NCBI GenBank assembly: GCA_007449985.2
Contig: VIIQ02000044.1
Location: forward strand, 32,152 to 96,151
Length of the DNA stretch: 64,000 nucleotides
Direction of reading: 5' to 3'
Origin: Desmodesmus armatus
Taxonomy: Eukaryota; Chlorophyta; Chlorophyceae; Sphaeropleales; Scenedesmaceae
Under the pieces are notes generated by a model. That model had not been told where the DNA came from and ran no database searches. It saw only the letters and a list, made by a program, of their open reading frames with translations. The first letter of the stretch is position 1. Each line of letters opens with the position of its first letter. Below are positions 44,820 through 57,733 of the stretch, piece after piece. A program made the position numbers and the translations under genes.

Positions 44820-47407
44820 ATGGTGCGCACAAAGCGCACTTTGAAGCAAACCACTGCTACACAAGATATCAGGGGCTTGATACGAAAGGTCGAAATTCTT
44901 CAGCAGCGGGCGCAGCAGCTGAGTGCAGAGCAGGAGTGCCTCAGTGTGCAGCAGCACATCTTGGCAAGGATTTGTGACCTGCTGCACTGCCTGAGGACAG
45001 GAAACGTTCATCAGGGCTGGGTGGATTGCTGCCTGGATGGCTGGACGGATCCGTGGCTTCTGCAGGAAGTCCCGCTGCTGCGGGACCTTGGAGTCCCGCA
45101 CAACAGCAGCTTGGCAGCCCATCTCAGCCAGCTGCAGCTGACCATCCAGAAAGAGCAACATAAACAGTCCAATCAGGTGCAGCTCTTGCAGCTGCAGCAG
45201 CCCCAGCATCAGCCACGGCACGCCAGCACAGGTGATGCTCAAGATGATGTTGTGTGCCTGGTGGAGGCAGCAGATTCAGAGCTGATGCCGCTTGCACCTG
45301 CAGCGGCAGAGGAGGCAGCAGTCCCAGCGTCAAACACAGTAGCAGCAGTCAAGCAGCGGGGCTCACTTTTGCCGACAGGCAACAGCAAGTCATCTCCCAC
45401 TGCCCAAGCAGAAGCAGCAATGGCAGCAGCACGAACCGGCAGCCAGGGCGTCTCTGCTGCGCCACCTGCTGCTGCAACTGCTGCTGGTGGTGCTGGGACT
45501 GCTGTACCCCCATGGGCCCCACCGCCACAACCAGCCCAGGCACCCACAGCACCTCCCATGTACCTAGCAGATGCCGGGGACTACCTCGGGGTCCTGATGT
45601 ATGTGTTCTCACAGCCCCCGTACCCGGGAGCAGCAGACATGACTCTACAGCAGTTTGCCGAGTACTACACAACATACGTACGGGACCTGGCCTTGCATCT
45701 GTCACTCGCAGAGCAACAGGTGCCACAGTTCAAGTGGACGTCAGTCACAGCAGCGCCACCAGACAGCCAGCAGCAGCCAGCGCCATTGCTAGGCCCAAGG
45801 GAGGGTCAGGCAGCAGTGCAGGGGTGTCCTGCTAGCAGCAGCCAAGACAATCTGCAGCAGCAACAGCAGCCGCTGCAGGACCAGCAGCAGCACCCGCAGG
45901 ACCAGCAGCAGGACCAGCAGCAGGGGGTTAGTGCCGATCACCCGCTGCATGCAGTGCGTGCGCTCTTCCTCAACCAAGCCAGGTTGATCGTCAGTCTGAC
46001 GATGCTGCATCAGGGTGACCTCCTGCACAGGATCCGGGCGTGCAACCTCAACACGCTCGAGGTGGCGGATGGAGGTGACCAGGTAAGCACATTCTTGGTG
46101 TGTTATATGCATACTTTCTGCGCCTTGTGGCTACTGCCCCTTGCTGCGCTGTGCTGCTTAGTGATTTGCTTTGTGCTGTGGCTTCCTCTCCTTGCTCGTG
46201 CCCTGAACTGTTTAGCCGCTCGCCTAAATCACTACATGCCCTGTGCCCCACATGTCCCCTGCTGACCTGGGAGCACGCCCACTGGCTGGGAGACACGTCG
46301 CATGGGCTGTGCTGCAGTGTAGCGCTGCCCTGAATTCATGCTGTGCCCTGTGCTGTTGTTGTGCTGTGCTCTGCTGTGCTCTGCTGTGCTGTGCTGTGCT
46401 GTGCCCTGTGCTGGGTGCCTTGTTCCTGTGCAGACCTGGCAACGCACTTGCTGGCTGGTGGAACAACTGCAGCTGCGCAGCGACCAGCAGACCGCCATGA
46501 TTTCCGGCAACAGCTTGTTCAAGCAGCTTATCGGGCAGGTGCTGGCAGCGCGGCAGGAGCTGCTGCAGCAACAACAGCAGCAGGCAGCGCTGCGGCTGCC
46601 CTCCGGTCGGGCTGTGGACCTCGATGAGCAAGACCAGTTGGCAAAACGGCTGCAGGTGAGGGTCAGGGGTATGCACTTGATTTGGAGGTCTTAGGTTTCC
46701 AGATGTTGAGTGTGCATGTCGTCCGTGCATTGGACAACTATGTACGGAAGGCACGCAGACACATCCACTACATGTCCCACACACTTGTGTTCTGGGGTCC
46801 GACACAGTTTGTTTTGATTGCCCTGGTACACTGGGCGGGCTGCGAAAGAAGTTGCAGCACCAGCTGGTAGAGACTGACTGCAGGCAGCTGTGAAGCAACA
46901 GCTATTCTCTGCAGGAAGCCACATCGAAATGAACAGCAGCATATGCGCTGCTGCATGCAAGCATCAAATAACTGGTCACCAGGCTCAGTGTTGAGAGTGT
47001 CAGTTTCAGTCTCAGTCTGTTCTCAACACACTATGTATTGAGCTTACACTTGCCGCAACACGCCACTCGTCTTGACACCCCGTTTGAATGTACACCAGGT
47101 GCAAGGCAGCCTGCGTGTCTTTGTCCCCCAAAGGAGCTAGCCACCCCGGTTCGAACTCACTCCCTGTTCTATACCGCGCTATCTTTCACCCGCACAGGTG
47201 CTTATGAAGAAGGAGCTGTTCCTGGTGACATGTGCATCAGCCTTTGTGATCGGAGTGTTGGACTTGGTGCAGCTTGCAAAGTCTGTGGTGCTCATGTGGC
47301 CTTTCCTGCCTCAGATGATGATGCTGGGGCCGGTGGTTGAGAAAAAGGTCCAAAAAGAGCGTCAGCAGGAGCAGGAGCAGGGCCAGCAGGAGCAGGGGAT
47401 GCAGTAG
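44820..47407 (+). CDS. Gln-rich coiled-coil protein, copy 2 (3 exons), unrecognised family
   Basis: Exons 44820-46082, 46434-46655 and 47198-47407 (GT-AG, all phase 0) encode 564 aa. It has the same layout as copy 1: basic start (MVRTKRTLKQ), coiled coil (LIRKVEILQQRAQQLSAEQE), Gln/Ala-rich linker, the DYLGVLMYVFSQPPYPGAAD block, the WQRTCWLVEQLQLRSDQQ exon and the hydrophobic VLMKKELFLVTCASAF exon. It lacks about 70 residues of the linker present in copy 1. Exon 2 is almost identical between copies, so it is under constraint or was recently converted. Function unknown. Confidence 0.75.
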
Positions 47408-49960
47408 CAGCTGCTGGGACGGGGTCAGAGATGATTGTTGTTGGGTGTTGGGGCTTCCTCCCCAACTCCCCCCCCCTCCCCAAGAATTTGAGGTTCAGGA
47501 CCACAACACATGGTACAGAAGTCACTGAGAATGATGTGTGTGCAGTTTGTCAATTTCTGAGAGGGTGTTTTTGGCGGCTGACTGCTGAGTGCTGCTGTGT
47601 TGTCTGAAACGCTTTGGGGGCCTGTGTTATGTGTTTTTATCGCCTACCTTTCTCTGCTGGTGCTGCAGCGGGGGTAGAGATTTGCGTTGTGTCAGCTGAA
47701 AGCAGTGAAGCTTTCAGGCAGGTCTCAACGTATGTTTGTGGTCAGCCGTCAGGGGACGTTCAACCCCGCAGATCTCGGCGCCAAGGCACGATCTTTTTCA
47801 TGTCAGCATGTGCCTTCTCAACGGAAGTTTGAGGTCGGTTCACACCTCAGCACACGCCTGTCAACTGCGTGGTGGATTGCGTTCATGCATGCATGTCCGT
47901 GTGCATGTGGATGCACCTTGCATGGCATGTCTCTGTGGTGCACATGCGCCCATGTGGCACTTCACTTGTTAGTGCAGTCCAATATAGCTATACGCCACTG
48001 CATACCGCTTGTTGGCAGGGCACAGAATGCATCTGTGGTCGGTGTGGCAGTGCTTGCCTGTGAAATGCTGCCGCCATCCCACATCACAGAGTTGGTTTCT
48101 CACTACCGGTTTAACCATCGTCGGGACAGATGCCGCCCATGGTGGTTGAGAGGGTTGGGGGACGGGGGTTCAACTGAAGTTTGTGGCGGATGGATACGCC
48201 CACTGCCAAATTGTGTGCTCCTGCATTTGGCCCATGATGACTGTTGTGAGCTGTGCAGGGCGCTCTGTGTTGCAGCACCCCATGTTTGGTAGCCAGGTGG
48301 TAGTTGCAGGCTGCAGCAAGCACTGTATTGCGTGGTGCCGCTCTTGGCACCTGCCTGAAAATGAAATGTGCTGGAGGGCGCTTGAAGCGGCGCAGCCATG
48401 CGAGGTCAATGGGTTATGCTTTGCAACGCGGTGGTCATTGTGTTTGGCTGTGAGTTTGTGTTGTGTGTGTATGTGCGCGTGCATGTTCATGTAATGCGCA
48501 CGCGTGTGTGCATGTGCTTGTGCGCGTTTTTTTTCGCAGTGACTTGCCCTTGGTTGTTGAGTGGTGGGTTCATGTCGTATGAGGCAAGGACAGTGCTGCC
48601 GGGAGTGTTTATGCATGCACCGCAATTTGTTGTGGTGTTTTTGTCAGAGCCAACCCGCCGCCGTGCAACAAGATGGCATATTCAAAAAGGCTTGACGCCA
48701 TCCCCTACTTGGCCCTTTGCCGCCCATCAGTGCAACTTGTGCTGCTGTAACCAGTGCAGAACACAGCCAGTATCAAGGGGCAGTCGCAATTGGTTTTATA
48801 GTGTTGTGAGTTCCTTGCCCGGGACTTGGTCCTTTGCGTGCCTATGCAGCATAAAAGCGCAAGCAGTGCAACTGCCTGGCCAAGGCTCACTTCACACCGC
48901 TGCACAGCACTGCCACATACACACTCCAGTGTGTTTTTATGTCAGCTTGAATGGTATTCTGTCAACGCGCATGCTTGACTGACAGCTAGTGGGGTTGCGC
49001 GCCCTCTGTGGTAGCCTGGGTATGTTGCTGATGGGTTGCCCTTGTGCTGGAGAATGCTGAGCTTTGAAGCTGAGGCATGCGTTGTGCATGGACATGCGCG
49101 TGCGCATGCAAGTGTGTGGTGGAGGCCGGGACAGAAATATGCATGCATGGGATTCGCACTTATGTGGCCGGTGCTGCTGAACGCAGTGGTAATGGTGTTG
49201 GTGTTTTTCAGCAGCAGGCAGACTGGACTTGTCAACCACCGCCTTGCTGTGCATGCTGTGCTGTGTGTTATGCGCCTCCGCTGCTTCCGTCAGCAGCGAT
49301 CATTCGTGTTGTTGTTCGCATACGTGCTTGCAGGTTACGTTGAAGGTATCGTACGGTGCGCCAGCCCCACCGCAACCACAAAGCAGGCTAAACCGGGTCA
49401 ATGGCGCCACTGACTCAACACATGTGTTGCATGTTGATTGCCCGGATATGGTATTCATGCATGTGTGTAGACACAGGGAGTGCATCCAGCCAATGCATGA
49501 ACCATCCAAGGATGCGACACTTGTTGATAAACCAGCAGTGTGTAGACACAGGGAGTGTGTGTTTGTGGGTTGTGGTACTAGTAGCCCTGTAGCCTCGGGC
49601 ACCAGAAGCTGCTGGCAGAGTCTGCTGGGCAGTAAGGAAGTTGTTTGTGTGTGAGCTCTTCTGACGTCTGTCGACAGACTGGCCTGGCTACTACACCTTG
49701 TGCCGGCTGACTATTACGCTGGGGTAGTTGGCTGGTCTTTGGCTTTGCTTCTAGGCAGTTCCATGTTGTGAGTTGTTAATCCCTCCCTCCTGCCGGATGG
49801 AGCTGGTGGGGTTCAGTGGCTGCCTGGAGACCCAAACTGACTGTCTGAAGAGGGCAGCATCGGCTCAGATAGTTCCTTGTCAGCCCTTTGGGCATGCTTA
49901 TCCAATAAGTGTGGGCATACTGTGTTGTTGGCAAGCTGGGATGAGGGTACCTGCGGCAGA
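44820..49960 (+). repeat. Duplicated segment: right arm of inverted repeat, also a direct copy of 51046-55735
   Basis: The segment carries copy 2 and about 2.5 kb beyond it. It matches the left arm (inverted) to about 48645. It matches the copy 3 segment (direct) through GACAGAAATATGCATGCATG-type sequence near 49130 and the TGTTGTTGGCAAGCTGGGA words near 49923. The flank between the genes has no supported exon. Confidence 0.75.
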
Positions 49961-51045
49961 GTCTGCTGGAGTCACTGCACGGTGCATATTTACACCACTC
50001 ACTGACTCACTGCATGGTGCATGTCTACACCACTCAGTGACTCATTGCACGGTGCATGTCTACACCACTCACTGACTCTTTGTTTAGGCTGACCTGTCAA
50101 GGTGTCTCTCATCGGTGTGAGGCTAGACCTCAGGCTCCCGGCAGCTTCGGCTGTTGTGTGTGTGGCCAGCCGGTGGGGTCCGCCCCCCTTATCCTTACCA
50201 AAAATAATCACTGACTCACTGCACGGTGCATGTCTACACCACTCAGTGACTGGTGACCAGGGCAGTAGAGGTACCCTTACTACCCCTGGTCTGCACTGTG
50301 GAGCTATAAGTGAAGTGACTGTGTGAGCACGTTATATGTGGAGTGACTGTGTTGACCTGCCATATACGGCAAGGCCTTTCCCATGCACCGGTCACAGGTC
50401 CTCACACTGTGACGTATTTCACACCGGTTTCCCAGATGCAGTGAATATCTACTCAAACATCCGCACATCCGGAATCTCCCAGTGGAAAACGGATCTAATG
50501 ATGCGCTGAAAAGGCCCCAAACTGCTGCCAGCTATGTCAGGTAGTTCTGCTGCTGCCTGGTTTCAGCAGCCAGACTATCACCGAGTTCGAAGCCCAGACG
50601 CGCTCTAACATCGTTACATGTGCGTATTTGGAACCAAGCGTTGATGGTGGGGTCTAATGGTTCAAGAAGGACAGGGGAGTCACAAAACGCACAGCCAATG
50701 AACACCAGGGGTAATAAGGGTTACTACCACTACTAGTAAGTTACTACCCCTGATGACCACCAGTTGGGTTACCCAGCCCAACGTGCCCAGCCCAATGTGG
50801 GTTACTCAGTGATACTCAACACCCAATGGGCGCTGCTCGGCGCCGGACGAGCTTGTTTATGTGAAGTGAAGTGACTGTGTGAGTGAGTGTGACTGCGCGG
50901 AGGAACAACCTCCCACCGCCACCCCACCAACCCAACTCGACAAGTTTTCATGTCAGCAAAATATGTTTGCCTCCAGGGCTGGGGCAAAGGCAGTATGCTG
51001 CTCCTATGTCAGTGATCGTCTTTGGCAGTCATCTCTGGGTGCTGA
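49961..51045. repeat. 38-bp tandem repeat and intergenic stretch before copy 3
   Basis: A 38-bp unit containing GGTGCATGTCTACACCACTC is repeated about three times at 49973-50080 and again at 50208-50250. Near 50704-50755 there is a small array related to the CTACTACCCTAGTAG family. No exon is supported. Confidence 0.7.
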
Positions 51046-54000
51046 ATGGTGCGCAAAAAGCGCAGTGCAAAGCTGCAAACCATCGCTGTACAAGAAATTA
51101 GGGAATTGAGGCAGAAGGTTGAGACTCTTCAGCAGCGGGTGCAGCAGCTGAGTGTAGAGCAGGAGTGCCTGAGTGTGCAGCAGCACATCTTGGCTAGGAT
51201 ATGTGACCTGCTGCACTGCCTGAGAACAGGGGACGTTCATCAGGGCTGGGCAAATTGTTGGGTGGATGACTGGACGGATCAGTGGCTTCTTGAGGAACTG
51301 CCGCTGCTGCGGGACCTTGGTGTCCCGTACAACAGCAGCTTGGCAGCCCAACTCAGTCAGCTGCAGCTGACAAACCAGCAGGAGCAACAGCAAGAATCCA
51401 ACCAGATGCTATCCTTGCAGCCGCTGCAGCAGCCCCAGCAGCCGCTGCAGCACGCCAGCTCGAGTAATGGACATGATGAGGTGTCCATGACAGGGGAAGC
51501 AGAATCAGGGCCGGCGTCTGCATCAGCCGCAGCAGCTGCTGGTGCTGCTCTTGTTCACGGGGCTGCATCTGCCAATGCAGGACACCAATGCCAGTGGCAA
51601 CTCAAACAGCAGGTAGCACGGGAGGTGCTGCTGCAAGAGGACGGCTTCGCGGCTTTGGAGGCCCAACTGACTTGGGACCTTCAACAGCGGCAGCCACAGC
51701 AGCAGCATCAGGAGACAACAGGGCAGGCTGCCAGCAGGAGGCAACTGCAGGCAAGGTCAACCAGTACAGCATCTGCCGGGCATGCTGCTGCGTCAGCAGC
51801 TCTAGGACCAGCAGACGCAGCAGCAGCCCCACCAAACACAGTATCAGCAGGCAAGCAGCGGGACTCCCCCTTGCCAAAGGGCAACGGCAAGTCACCAACC
51901 ACTGCTGGGGCTGTTGGTGGTGGTGATGTTGGTAGTGATCGCAGCGCCGGTGGTGTGAGTTGTGCTGATGTCGGCAGTGACGGGGGTGGTGGTGGGTTTG
52001 GTCCTGCCACCCTACCATGGGGCGCTCCCCCACCACTTCCACCACCCACAGCACCCCACATGTACATGGCAGCACCCGGGGACTACCTCGGGTGCCTGCT
52101 GTACGTATTCTCACAGCCGCCGTACCCAGGAGCAGCAGACATGACTCTACAGCAGTTTGCCGAGCACTACGCATCGTTTGCGCGGAACGTGGCGTTGCAT
52201 TTGGCGCTTGCAGAGCAGCAGATGCCGCAGTTCGAGTGCACGGCAGTAGCAGCAGAACTGCCGCACATCCAGCAGCAGCCAGTGCCAGTGCCAGGGCAAG
52301 TGCCCACAGAGGGTGGGGCAGGGGGGCAGGGGTGTCCGCCTAGCAGCAGCCAAGACACGCTGCAGCAGCAACGGCCACCGCTGATGCAAGATCAGCCGCC
52401 GCCGGCGCCGCAGCAGCAGCAGCAGCAGCACCCACAGCAAGGGTGCGGTGCCGGCCATCCACTGCATGCGCTGCGCGCGTTCTTCCTCGAACATGCCCGG
52501 TTGATCATCAGTCTGATGATGCTGCATCAGGGTGACCTCCTGCCCAGGGTGCGGGCGTGCAACCTCAGCACGCTGGAAGTGGAGGATGGAGGCAACCAGG
52601 TAGGCATACGCTTTGTTTCTTGCGTTCGTTCATCGTTTATAGCCAACCCTTCATAGCTCCTCCGGCCTGTGTTGGTGCCGTGCCCTGTGTCTGATTTTTT
52701 TGTTTGGTTTTTTTGGGTGCCCTGTGTCTGTTGGCTGGCCCTTGCTGCGCTCTGCTGCTGCGTACTGTCTGTGTGCTTGCTTGCCTGGTGTGTGCGTGCA
52801 TGCGCGCGTGCTGTCTGTAGACTTTGCTCCTTGTCCGTGCCCTGTGGAATGTGCTTCATGTCCCCTGCAGGGGTGACAGCAACCACCCAGGCTGGGAGAC
52901 GCGTGGCATGGGCTGTACTGTACTCTGTCTGTGCCTTGAACTCAAGCAGCGCCCTGTGCTGCTGTTGTGCTGTTCTTTGCTGAGCTGTGCTGTGTACTGT
53001 GCCGTGCTGTGCCCTGTGCTGGGTGCCTCGTCCCTCTACAGGCCTGGCAGCGCACTTGCTGGCTGGTGGACCGCCTGCAGCTGCGCAGCGATCAGCAGGC
53101 CGCAATCGTCTCCGGCAACAGCTTGTTCAAGCAGCTCATCGCTCAACTGTTGGCAGCGCGACAGGAGCTGCAGCAGCACCAGCAGCAGCAAGCGGCGCTG
53201 CGGCTGCCCACCGGTCGGGCTGTGGACCTCGCTGAGCAAGACCAGCTGGCACAACGGCTGCAGGTGCGGGGAGGGGGCATGCATTTGAACGGAGGTCTCC
53301 GGTTTCCAGGTGTTGAGCGTGCATATCGCCCTGTATGCTGGAGAAGACATGCAGGCACACTCGTGTCCTGTCCAACACACTTGTGGCATGGTTCCGTGAC
53401 CCTTGCATGGCTGTTTTGCTGTTTTGATTGCCGCGGTTCGTGGGGCGGGCTGCAACACTAAACAGCAGCAGCCGGCAGACTGGCTGCAGGCAGCTGTGAA
53501 GCAACGGCTGTTTCTCTGCACAGATCAGCAATTAAGTGCTATGGCATAGGCCAGCGGCATCGGTACTGCCGTATGCAAGCAGTCCATTCCCCGATGAGAA
53601 AGAGATTGAGAGTCTCAGTCTGTTTCAAACACACTAAGTATCAAACACACTTACACAAGCCTCAGCACTCCCATTGTCTCTACACCTCGTGTGAATGTAC
53701 ACCAGGTGCAAAGCAGCCCGCGTGTCTTTGTCGCAAAGAAGCCAGCAACCTCGTCACACTATCACTCCCTGTCCTGCACCGCACTCCACAACCCTTCTGG
53801 GGTACGCAAGTAAGGCCCTCTGGGCACCCTCATGAGCCCGAGGCTTGCTGGCTTGCTTCGAGGTTGGGACCCTGTCCCCAATTACTGTACTGTACTGTAC
53901 TTTGCGCAGGTGCTTGTGAAGAAGGAGCTGTTCCTGGTGACATGCGCCTCAGCCTTTGTGAGTGGAGTGTTGGACGTGGTGCAGCTGGGCAAGTGTGTGG

Positions 54001-54119
54001 TGCTTGCGTGGCCCTTCATCACACAAATGATGATGCTGGGGCCTGTGGTGGTTGAAAAGGTCCAACAGCAGCAGGAGCAGGAGCAGCAGCGGCGCCAGCA
54101 GGAGCAGCACAAGCAGTAG
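51046..54119 (+). CDS. Gln-rich coiled-coil protein, copy 3 (3 exons), unrecognised family
   Basis: Exons 51046-52599, 53042-53263 and 53910-54119 encode 661 aa, with the same exon phases as copies 1 and 2. The start MVRKKRSAKL leads into a coiled coil (IRELRQKVETLQQRVQQLSV). The Gln-rich linker is longest here, and the conserved block is DYLGCLLYVFSQPPYPGAAD. Exon 2 begins AWQRTCWLVDRLQLRSDQQ. Exon 3 (VLVKKELFLVTCASAFVSGV) is hydrophobic and ends in QQQEQEQQRRQQEQHKQ. The protein is intact in all exons, so all three copies may be expressed. Function unknown. Confidence 0.75.
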
Positions 54120-55735
54120 CAGCCGCTGGGCCTGGGTAAGAGGGGATGAGTTGGTTGCATGGGTTTGGATTGTGAGGCTTGGAACCGCCTGACAATATTG
54201 AGAGTGTGGTTCTACAGTTTCTGTGAGAGGGTGTGGTGAAGGTGCTGGGTGCTGCTGTATTATGCTGAATTGCCGCTTTGGCTGCATTTGGTTTAGCTGC
54301 CTATTATGGAGGTTTTTTTTTTACAAGTTGATACTTCACTGCTGGGCGCTGATTTGCTCTGCTGGCGCAGCAGGGCGGCTAGAGACTTGCACCTCGTCAG
54401 TTGCAAGCAGTCAAGCTCCATGACAGATCTTGACGTATACTTGCGGCTAGCTGTTAGGGGACGTCAAATCCTGCAGATTTTGGCGCCAGGCATGACTGTG
54501 TTTGTTGTGACCATGTGCCTTCTGAACCAAGGCATGGGGTCGGTCATCGTCTTAGTTCACGCCTATTGCGTGGTGGCTTGCGTTGGTGCAGGCAGCAAGC
54601 ACTGTAGTGGGGTGGTGCCATTCTGGGCACTTGGCTGCAGTTCAAGTGTTTCAGAGGGCCCTTGAAGCTGTGTGCGGTTGCATGGGTGGTCGTGCTTTGC
54701 AGCGCGCTGGCCGCCATGCTTGGCTGTGTGCATTGTTTGTGTAAGTGTGGGTAAGTGCGTGTGCGCGCACACGTGTGTGCGTGTGCTTGTGTAATGGAGG
54801 CTTGCGTGATGGAGGCCTTGACTGCAATTTGCTGGGCAAACCCTGCCAACACCTGGCAGCTTGTTTCAAATTGTGTTTGTCAGGTACATATTGCGTGAGT
54901 GAGGGTATGGTGGCACTGGAGCAGTTTGCTTGCACAATCTAGCCTTTTGTTGGTAGTCGCATTTGTGCATACAACAAGATTTGTTGGAGGAAGTACCCAT
55001 GGGTTTGTGAGTGGGTGTGAATCGCCTGCCCAGGTCTTGGTCTTTTGCGTGCCTGTGCGGTCTGAAGCTGCAGGTACTGCAGCTGCTGTTGGCTGCTGTT
55101 GTCAACTTGAGTGCAGGCTGCTCAGCACTGCCCTTCATGCCCTCTGCTTTGTTTGTGTGTCAACCCGCCTGAGCTGACATGAGGGGTTTCTCTCAATGCG
55201 CATGCTTGACTAACAGCTACTTGGGTTGCAGTGGGTGTGCGCCTGCTGTTTTAGCCTGGGTAAGTTGTCAACGGGTTGCCCTGGTGCTCTAGGACTGCTG
55301 AGCTGTGAAGCTGAGGTATGCATGCTGCGCTGTGTATGGACATACGTGTTTTTGTGTGTGGAGGCTGGGACAGAAAAATGCCTGCATGGGATCTGCAGCA
55401 ACGTATGTGGTCGGTGCTGCTGAACAAAGTTGTGTTGGTGTTGGTGCTGCTCATCAGCCAGATTGGACTAATCATCAGCCAGATTGGACTAATCATCAGC
55501 CAGATTGGACTAATCAACCACCGCCATGCTGTGCCATGCCGTGCCATGCTGTGCCATGCTGTGCTGTGTGTTATGCCCCTTGAGACCCAACCTGATTGTC
55601 ACCCAACCCAACCTGAATGTCAGACACTCTGAAGAGGGCATGATCAGCCCAGAGAGTTGCTCGTTTGCCATTTGGGCCTGCTTCTCTTGTGGGTGGGTCG
55701 TGTTGTTGGCAAGCTGGGAGGAGGGCACGTCCCTG
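51046..55735 (+). repeat. Third duplicated segment (direct copy of 44820-49960)
   Basis: It holds copy 3 and about 1.6 kb of related flank. The flank is more diverged from copy 2 than the exons are. It also contains a 21-bp repeat in triplicate at 55454-55516 (ATCAGCCAGATTGGACTAATC-type), absent from the other copies. Confidence 0.75.
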
Positions 55736-56301
55736 TGGCCGACTCCTTTGCTGGTCTACTATTTGCTGGTGTGCAGGCAGCCTGGTTGGTCAAAGTGTCA
55801 GGGATGGTCAAAGGGTGCCGCTGGCAAGCTTCAATTCCCTTAGCTCCAGGGGGCTGCTGTCATCCTTAGGGCCTGTTCCTGTTGTGGCTCTGTTCAACTG
55901 CCTGTTTGCAGGTGACTGTTTAGTGCAAACATGACTGTTGGCTGTACAGAACACAAACAGCCCATTCACATGTCTGTGCAGTCTGTCTGTGCAGTCTGTC
56001 CTTGACCATCCAGTTCCTACCTTGCCTCCAAGAGGGGTGTAACCGGACTCCGGCGGGACATCCTCGGAGGATGTGACTCAGTCGATGTCAAAAGATGAGC
56101 ACTCCAGCACAAGGCCCAGCACACTACGCATGTTGCATGAACTCCTTACATCGTACATCGGATCGGATCGTTTATGTTGCTGCCATTGGAAGGACACTAC
56201 TTCATACTGGTCTTTGAATGCTTTGCCTTGGGTGTCTAGACAGAGACGATCACAACTGCAACCAATCTTTTGCACGAAGCTGACTTGCGAGTACACTACC
56301 A
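55736..56301. other. Stretch without a supported gene
   Basis: It lies between the duplicated segment and the retrotransposon's 3' region. No exon or repeat is supported. Confidence 0.4.
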
Positions 56302-56351
56302 TGACGCAGTAGAACACTGACCTGCTCAGATTGCTGCTAGGGGTGTACACT
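56302..56351. repeat. 50-bp direct repeat, left copy
   Basis: It is identical to 56948-56997 (plus strand begins TGACGCAGTAGAACACTGAC and ends GGGGTGTACACT). Read on the minus strand, the unit starts TGTACACC and ends GCGTCA, i.e. TG...CA. It could be an LTR edge, a nested LTR fragment, or a terminal repeat of a small element between the copies. Confidence 0.85.
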
Positions 56352-56947
56352 AGTGGTTTGCTGCCTAAAGCTTGCAGCAATGATGCTTCGCAGCCAGCTG
56401 GCTGCTCTGAGGGTAGCAGATACTCACTTGTAGTCCTTTGCAAAGTGTTGATGCGCTGTATGAATGTATGAGTGATGTTCAGGCACCCGGTTCGACCACA
56501 GGTCGCTGCTGGGGCTGGTTGCTGCACCTGTGCGCTCTGAATTGGGGATTCAAATGAGCGAGTACTCGGGAAACACTGCCAGAAGTTTACACCAAGCACT
56601 GTCAAAGCCGAGTGCGACGCACAGAGCACCACAGCGGCACAAAGGAATCGGCACTGCAGGCGGTAAACCCTGAACCCGCCAGTGATCCTTCACCTGTGCA
56701 TCGCAGCACCAAACTCATCGCATACAACTCCCAAGCACTTAACCACCAATAATAGCACTGCCACGCAGCAGTATCTGGCATGATCTGATATCACCCAGAG
56801 TCCTTGTTGACTCAACATGATTAGTCAACTATCACACTGATTCTGCTAAGGCATGTGTTGTATAGCCTTGTACACAGCATAACCTTCCTGTGAGGATTAC
56901 TGCTCACTCAGCAGGAATCGGTCAGTGTAGCTGCTGCTCGTGTCAGC

Positions 56948-56997
56948 TGACGCAGTAGAACACTGACCTGCTCAGATTGCTGCTAGGGGTGTACACT
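56948..56997. repeat. 50-bp direct repeat, right copy, next to a purine tract
   Basis: Second copy of the unit at 56302. On its right the plus strand reads CCCCCCCACT, i.e. a purine tract immediately upstream on the element's coding strand. That is the position expected for a polypurine tract bordering the 3' LTR. Confidence 0.85.
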
Positions 56998-57733
56998 CCC
57001 CCCCACTGCTGCTGGGGTAACACTACACAGCAGCAGTACTCACATTGAGCAGCTACAAACAACCCAATCCAAAAGCAACATGCAACAGCTGATAGCACAC
57101 AGCTGATGCGCAACGCACGGGGAAAACTGCACATTGCTTGCAGAGAATGCTGCTGTGACCACACAACACAAGTCAACAGACATTTTTGTTTTTTGTCTTT
57201 TCTCACTACGGCATCTAGGCACATCCAGACGCTGGGCACACACACTACAACGCATGTGATGTTTGTGCATTGCACAGTCAATAAAACACACACACATAAT
57301 TGACAAACAAACCCAGCCACTGCTGGATCTGCTGCACACAAGTGAGTCATGCAGCACTCACTTAACTACTCAGGAAGCATATTTCACTGAGCTTGACAAG
57401 CACAAACAGTGGCCCTTTGCGCTCACTGCTGCTAAATCCCAACCAACATGCAAGCAGGACAGATGCCCCCACATCGTTCGCATGTGAAAGGCAAAGCTAC
57501 TATCCACAATGTCCAATAAATCAACTGCTGCTCCCAACCTCCTGCAAAGCTGCTTGCCAGTCTGGGCACCCCCAGCTGGCACAAACCATCGCTCCAGCAG
57601 AGGCCACTCCAGACGGCCTTAAACCACTGCTGCCAAAAGCTGCTGTCGCTACCAAAGGCCAATCCAGACGGCCCAGCAATTGCTGCTGCTGCTGCTAATT
57701 GCTGCGGCAGCACCTGCTGTCTCTGCCATATCA

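Noticed and set aside
47140..47160. tRNA B-box-like GGTTCGAAC
   Set aside because: No cloverleaf arms could be built around it; it lies just before exon 3 of paralogue copy 2.
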